From: Thraustochytrium sp. TN22
Taxonomy: Eukaryota; Sar; Bigyra; Thraustochytrida; Thraustochytriidae
Assembly: GCA_013306675.1 (NCBI GenBank)
Contig: JABLUY010000226.1
Coordinates: 1-58,475 of the forward strand
Direction of reading: 5' to 3'
DNA: 58,475 nucleotides
Shown here: positions 55,400 to 58,475 of the stretch, piece by piece
How the letters are laid out: each line of letters opens with the position of its first letter
Numbering within the stretch: position 1 is the stretch's first letter
Made by a program: the position numbers and the translations under genes
Notes under the pieces: model-generated
Database searches by the model: none
Told to the model about the DNA's origin: nothing
What the model saw: the letters and a program-made list of their open reading frames with translations, nothing else

Positions 55400-58018
55400 T
55401 CAGATGGGCGCCTTGAACTCGTCGCGCGACGAGCCGACGCCGCCGCGCATGCCAAAGAAGAAGTCGGAGGCAGGGCGCGGCCGCCAGTTGCGCGAAGCGG
55501 ACGAGAAGAAGCGGCTCCCGCCGGGACCGGGGGCGCCAGGGGCGTGGCGCTCGAAGATCTCCTCCTCGTCGGGGTCGTCGAGGTCATCGTCGTCGCCGAA
55601 GTCTTCCGAGATCAAGTCGACGTCGTCTTCATCGTGATCGTGGACGTCGCTGAAGGCGGTCTCGACGTCGCGACGCGGATCGAAGCTGTCGCCAGTAGCA
55701 GCGCGGCTGCGACGGCGTGGACGCGAGGCGTCGCCGCCACGGAAGCGCGGCGCCTGCGAGCCGTCCGAGGTGGACCCGAGCGAGGACACGTCGTCGTTGT
55801 CGTGGTCAGCGGCTGCGGCTGCGGCGCGCGCACCTGCGGCGGCGGAGGAAGAAAAAGTCGGGTCCGCAGCACTCGCAAAGGGCGGGCTGCCGTACGTGCG
55901 GCGCGTGCGCTTGGACGCGGAGAAGTAGCTGCTGCCGTTGTTGTTGCCGGCAGCTGTGCCGGCGCTCGAGCCGGCGGGGCCGTCGCCGCCGGAGGCGGCC
56001 CACTGCGTCTGCTCCTCGTGCTGGCGGCGTACGATGTCGTCCATGCGCTTGGAGATGCGGTCGATGTCGTAGAGCGTGCGCTTCTGCTCGTCACTGAGGA
56101 CCTCGTTGGCCTCGTTGATGGCCTTGAACATAATGGAGGCGCGCGCGGTGTCGTCTTCACTGCCGCGGTGCTTGTCCGGGTGCCACTTGAGGCACTGCTT
56201 GCGGAAGGCCTGCTTGACCTGCGCCGGCGTGGCGTCCGCCTGCACACCGAGCACCAGGTAGTGATCGGTGGCCTTGGCAGCCAGGTCGCGCGCGCGCTCC
56301 AGGCAGGTGGACCAGTCCTCGGCGCCCGCCTCGCCGCGCTGGCTCTGCTGAATGAGCTGCTCGTAGTCCGTCACGGCCCGCGAGTAGTCGAAGAGCGCCA
56401 TGTGCGAGGACGCGCGCTGCGCCAGCGCGTTCGGGTACTGGCCGCCCTTGAGCTGGATGGCCTCCGTGCAGCGCGCGATGGCCTGCAGGTGCAGGCCGGC
56501 CTTGACGCAGGCGCGCGCGCTGTTGTAGTACAGAGTGGCGCGGTTGGTGGCGGTCGCCACGGAGTTGTCCTGGAGCGTCTCGGCCAGCTCGATGGCCGCC
56601 GAGTACGCCTCCAGGGCGCCGCGGAAGTCCTCCTGCGCGTACAGCCGATTCGCGCGCACCGAGTGCGACCAGAACAGAATGTCGGCGTCGCGCAGGACCT
56701 CCACGGCCAGCGCCGCGCGCGAGCCGCGGTCGGCGCTGGCCGCCGCGGCGGTCGCCACGGCTTCAGCGCGCTCCGCCTCGGTTGCACCGCTGCCGCCGCC
56801 TCGCGCCGCCGCCTCCTGCGCCTCGTCGTCCTCGTCGTCCTCATGGTCCATGCCCTCCTCAGCCGCCACCGCCGCCGCCGCCGAGGACGCCGCTGCTGCC
56901 GCGGCAGCAAGGGCCTCGGCCACCTTGGACTCGCCGGTGGCCTTGATCTCGGCGGCCGCCGTGGCCTCGGCCTCGGACGCCAGGTCCAGCGCCGTCTTAC
57001 CGGCGCTGTCCTTGGCGGCCGCGTTCGCGCCGTTGCGCATGAGCAGACGGATACAGCGCGCGTGGCCGCCGCGCGCAGCCAGGTGCAGCGCCGTCTGCCG
57101 CTCCGGCTGCGTGGGCGCGTCGAGCTGGCGCGCCAGGCCCTTGGCGCCGAAGCTAAGCATCTTCTCCAGCACCTTGTCGGCGCCGGCGAAGCTGGCGTGG
57201 TGCACGGCGTTCCACGTCTTGTTGGTGGCCGCGCTTGCGCCACCCTCGGCCTGGCCCGCAGCGGCCGCCGTGGCAAAAGGGTCGGCGCCGCACGTGAGCA
57301 AGAGGGTCACCATGTCCGCGGCCTTGCGCCCGCGAGCCGCCGCCGCCTCCGCCAGCGCCGCCGACAGCGTGTGCCGATACGCCTCCAAGGCGCTGGCCAC
57401 GATGGCGCGCTCCGGGTTGAGGAGCGCCTTAACGTCCTCCAGCTTGCCCTCGCGCGCCGCCGACAGGAGCCGCTGAGAGTACTTGTTGCCGCCCGCACCG
57501 CTCTTGGACTCGCGCCGCGTCGGCGTGTTTGGGTCCGCGTTCTCGCCCTTGGGTTTAAAGGGCGACCCAGCGCCCGCCGGCCCGGCGTTGAGCACCTGGA
57601 AGCGCAGCGCCATCACCTCGGCGCGCAGCGCCTCGGCCTCCTTGACCAGCTTCCCCTGCTCCAGCAGCCGCTCCTTGGACTGCAGGTCCTCCACGAGCTG
57701 CGAGTCGTGCAGCTGCTGCTGCAGCGACGAGATGAGCTCCTGCTGCCGCGCCGACCTCGTCTTCTCCAGGTCCAGCGCTGTGCGCAGCGAGCCCACCTTT
57801 TCGTGCAGCGTCACGATCGCGTTCTCGTACCGCTCCTTCTCCTCTGACATGGACGCCTCCATCTCCTCCGCCACCTGCTGCAGCTTCGCCGTCAGCAGCG
57901 CCGCCGCCCCGCTCGGGGGCGCCGCGCCGCCATTCCCACTGTACGCATCTCCCGGCGAGCCGCGCGCGCCCTCGAACTTGCTGCGTCTGTACGCCGTGCC
58001 CTGTGCGGGCCGCTGCAT
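55400..58018 (-). CDS. Coiled-coil, ankyrin, TPR and J-domain co-chaperone
   Basis: A DnaJ-type Hsp70 co-chaperone of 872 residues. In order: a coiled coil (about 40-145); ankyrin-like repeats (about 182-350, with TALHLAARGGHARCIRLLMRNGA and KTALDLA); an acidic/Ala linker (370-430); three TPR-like repeats (about 446-556, RANRLYAQEDFRGALEAYSAAIEL, LYYNSARACVKAGLHLQAIARCTEAI, LAQRASSHMALFDYSRAVTDYEQLI); a J domain (585-652) with the Hsp70-activating HPD at 613-615 (KWHPDKH); and a long disordered acidic tail ending FKAPI. TPR plus J domain recalls DNAJC7 and DNAJC3, but the absence of a signal peptide fits the cytosolic DNAJC7 type; the ankyrin and coiled-coil additions are unusual. No intron. 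Start ATG at 58018. Stop is TGA. Confidence 0.9.
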   Translation of the reverse strand: MQRPAQGTAYRRSKFEGARGSPGDAYSGNGGAAPPSGAAALLTAKLQQVAEEMEASMSEEKERYENAIVTLHEKVGSLRTALDLEKTRSARQQELISSLQQQLHDSQLVEDLQSKERLLEQGKLVKEAEALRAEVMALRFQVLNAGPAGAGSPFKPKGENADPNTPTRRESKSGAGGNKYSQRLLSAAREGKLEDVKALLNPERAIVASALEAYRHTLSAALAEAAAARGRKAADMVTLLLTCGADPFATAAAAGQAEGGASAATNKTWNAVHHASFAGADKVLEKMLSFGAKGLARQLDAPTQPERQTALHLAARGGHARCIRLLMRNGANAAAKDSAGKTALDLASEAEATAAAEIKATGESKVAEALAAAAAAASSAAAAVAAEEGMDHEDDEDDEAQEAAARGGGSGATEAERAEAVATAAAASADRGSRAALAVEVLRDADILFWSHSVRANRLYAQEDFRGALEAYSAAIELAETLQDNSVATATNRATLYYNSARACVKAGLHLQAIARCTEAIQLKGGQYPNALAQRASSHMALFDYSRAVTDYEQLIQQSQRGEAGAEDWSTCLERARDLAAKATDHYLVLGVQADATPAQVKQAFRKQCLKWHPDKHRGSEDDTARASIMFKAINEANEVLSDEQKRTLYDIDRISKRMDDIVRRQHEEQTQWAASGGDGPAGSSAGTAAGNNNGSSYFSASKRTRRTYGSPPFASAADPTFSSSAAAGARAAAAAADHDNDDVSSLGSTSDGSQAPRFRGGDASRPRRRSRAATGDSFDPRRDVETAFSDVHDHDEDDVDLISEDFGDDDDLDDPDEEEIFERHAPGAPGPGGSRFFSSASRNWRPRPASDFFFGMRGGVGSSRDEFKAPI

Positions 58019-58475
58019 GCTCTCCCAGCGCTTTGCTCGGGCTGACCCGAGCGCTCAATCAGGAGTCGACCAGGGTGCGGTAGGGCAGCGCCGGGTTTGT
58101 CGTCGCGTGCGCGGCGGTCCAGGCCTCGCCGCTCGCGTTTCCCCCAGCCGACGCGCTCGGGCTCGCTGGGACCTCTCCTCCTCCTGCTCCTGCTCCTGCG
58201 CCTCCGCCTCCTTCCCCCTCCGCCCGCGCCGTCCGCCGCAGTCCGCGCCTGCCGCCCTCGCGCGCGCGCGCTCCCTCGTCGCGTCGCCTCCCGATGGATT
58301 TTCAAAAATGCGCGCCGAGCACGCAAGGCGCGCCGCGCCCCCGCCTCGCCGCGCCTCGCCGCGCCGCGCCGCGCCAGACGGACTCGCTCGCCGCTCCTGC
58401 CGCCGGGAGGGCTCGCGGCCGCGCGAGCCTCGCCCGCCGCGCGCCGCCGCGCCGGCCCGCCGCCCGCGGCCGCCC
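58019..58475. other. GC-rich upstream region at the window's right edge
   Basis: The leader and promoter of the J-domain gene. Very GC-rich with short repeats such as GCCGCGCCTCGCC; open frames are Arg-rich and unsupported. Confidence 0.5.

Overview
This window is nuclear DNA of a GC-rich, gene-dense protist that builds flagella. The evidence is eukaryotic: spliced genes (CDK7-like, RPL30, MgtC-like, MTHFR), a GLE1 mRNA-export factor, AATAAA signals and several axoneme-type proteins (a CCDC114/ODAD1-like coiled coil, a MAK-type RCK kinase, an EF-hand/DM10 protein). Most genes have no intron. Where introns exist they are short (44 to 89 nt, apart from a 439-nt one in RPL30), usually start GTACGT or GTAGGT, often carry a CTGAC-like branch point, and end CAG. 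A heterokont such as a labyrinthulomycete would fit, but that is inference; nothing here fixes the taxon.

Layout, left to right. 1-2.7 kb: a sulfotransferase (possibly 5' partial) and a small coiled-coil gene, convergent. 2.8-9.1 kb: a transposon-derived gene of about 1,900 codons with a zinc ribbon, a DDE-type transposase core and a C-terminal Ulp1/C48 protease, with no internal stop. 9.4-14 kb: an NADK2-type NAD kinase, 2 kb of low-complexity spacer and a disordered hypothetical gene. 14.1-18 kb: MTHFR and CDK7, divergent across a 319-bp GCC/GGC-repeat promoter; MTHFR carries an in-frame TAG where its relatives have a conserved Gln. 18.3-23.5 kb: a multi-pass membrane protein, a secreted unknown and an Ala/Glu-rich protein with three MARCKS-like basic/Phe motifs. 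26.3-31.1 kb: an SLC34-type Na/Pi cotransporter and an MgtC/SapB-family membrane protein. 32-39 kb: cilium-associated and coiled-coil genes. 39.1-42.7 kb: an aldehyde dehydrogenase and an acetolactate-synthase-like ThDP enzyme, head to tail. 43.6-47.4 kb: RPL30 and the EF-hand/DM10 protein. 47.7-58 kb: a formylglycine-type sulfatase, two tandem secreted 8-cysteine paralogues, GLE1 and a coiled-coil/ankyrin/TPR/J-domain co-chaperone.

Simple repeats are abundant and often lie just upstream of start codons. Folate metabolism (MTHFR), NADPH supply (NADK), sulfate-ester chemistry (sulfotransferase, sulfatase) and phosphate/magnesium membrane biology are represented, but the genes do not form one pathway. 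The points most worth following are the MTHFR TAG codon, the intact DDE-C48 gene, the 8-cysteine family and the triple effector-motif protein.
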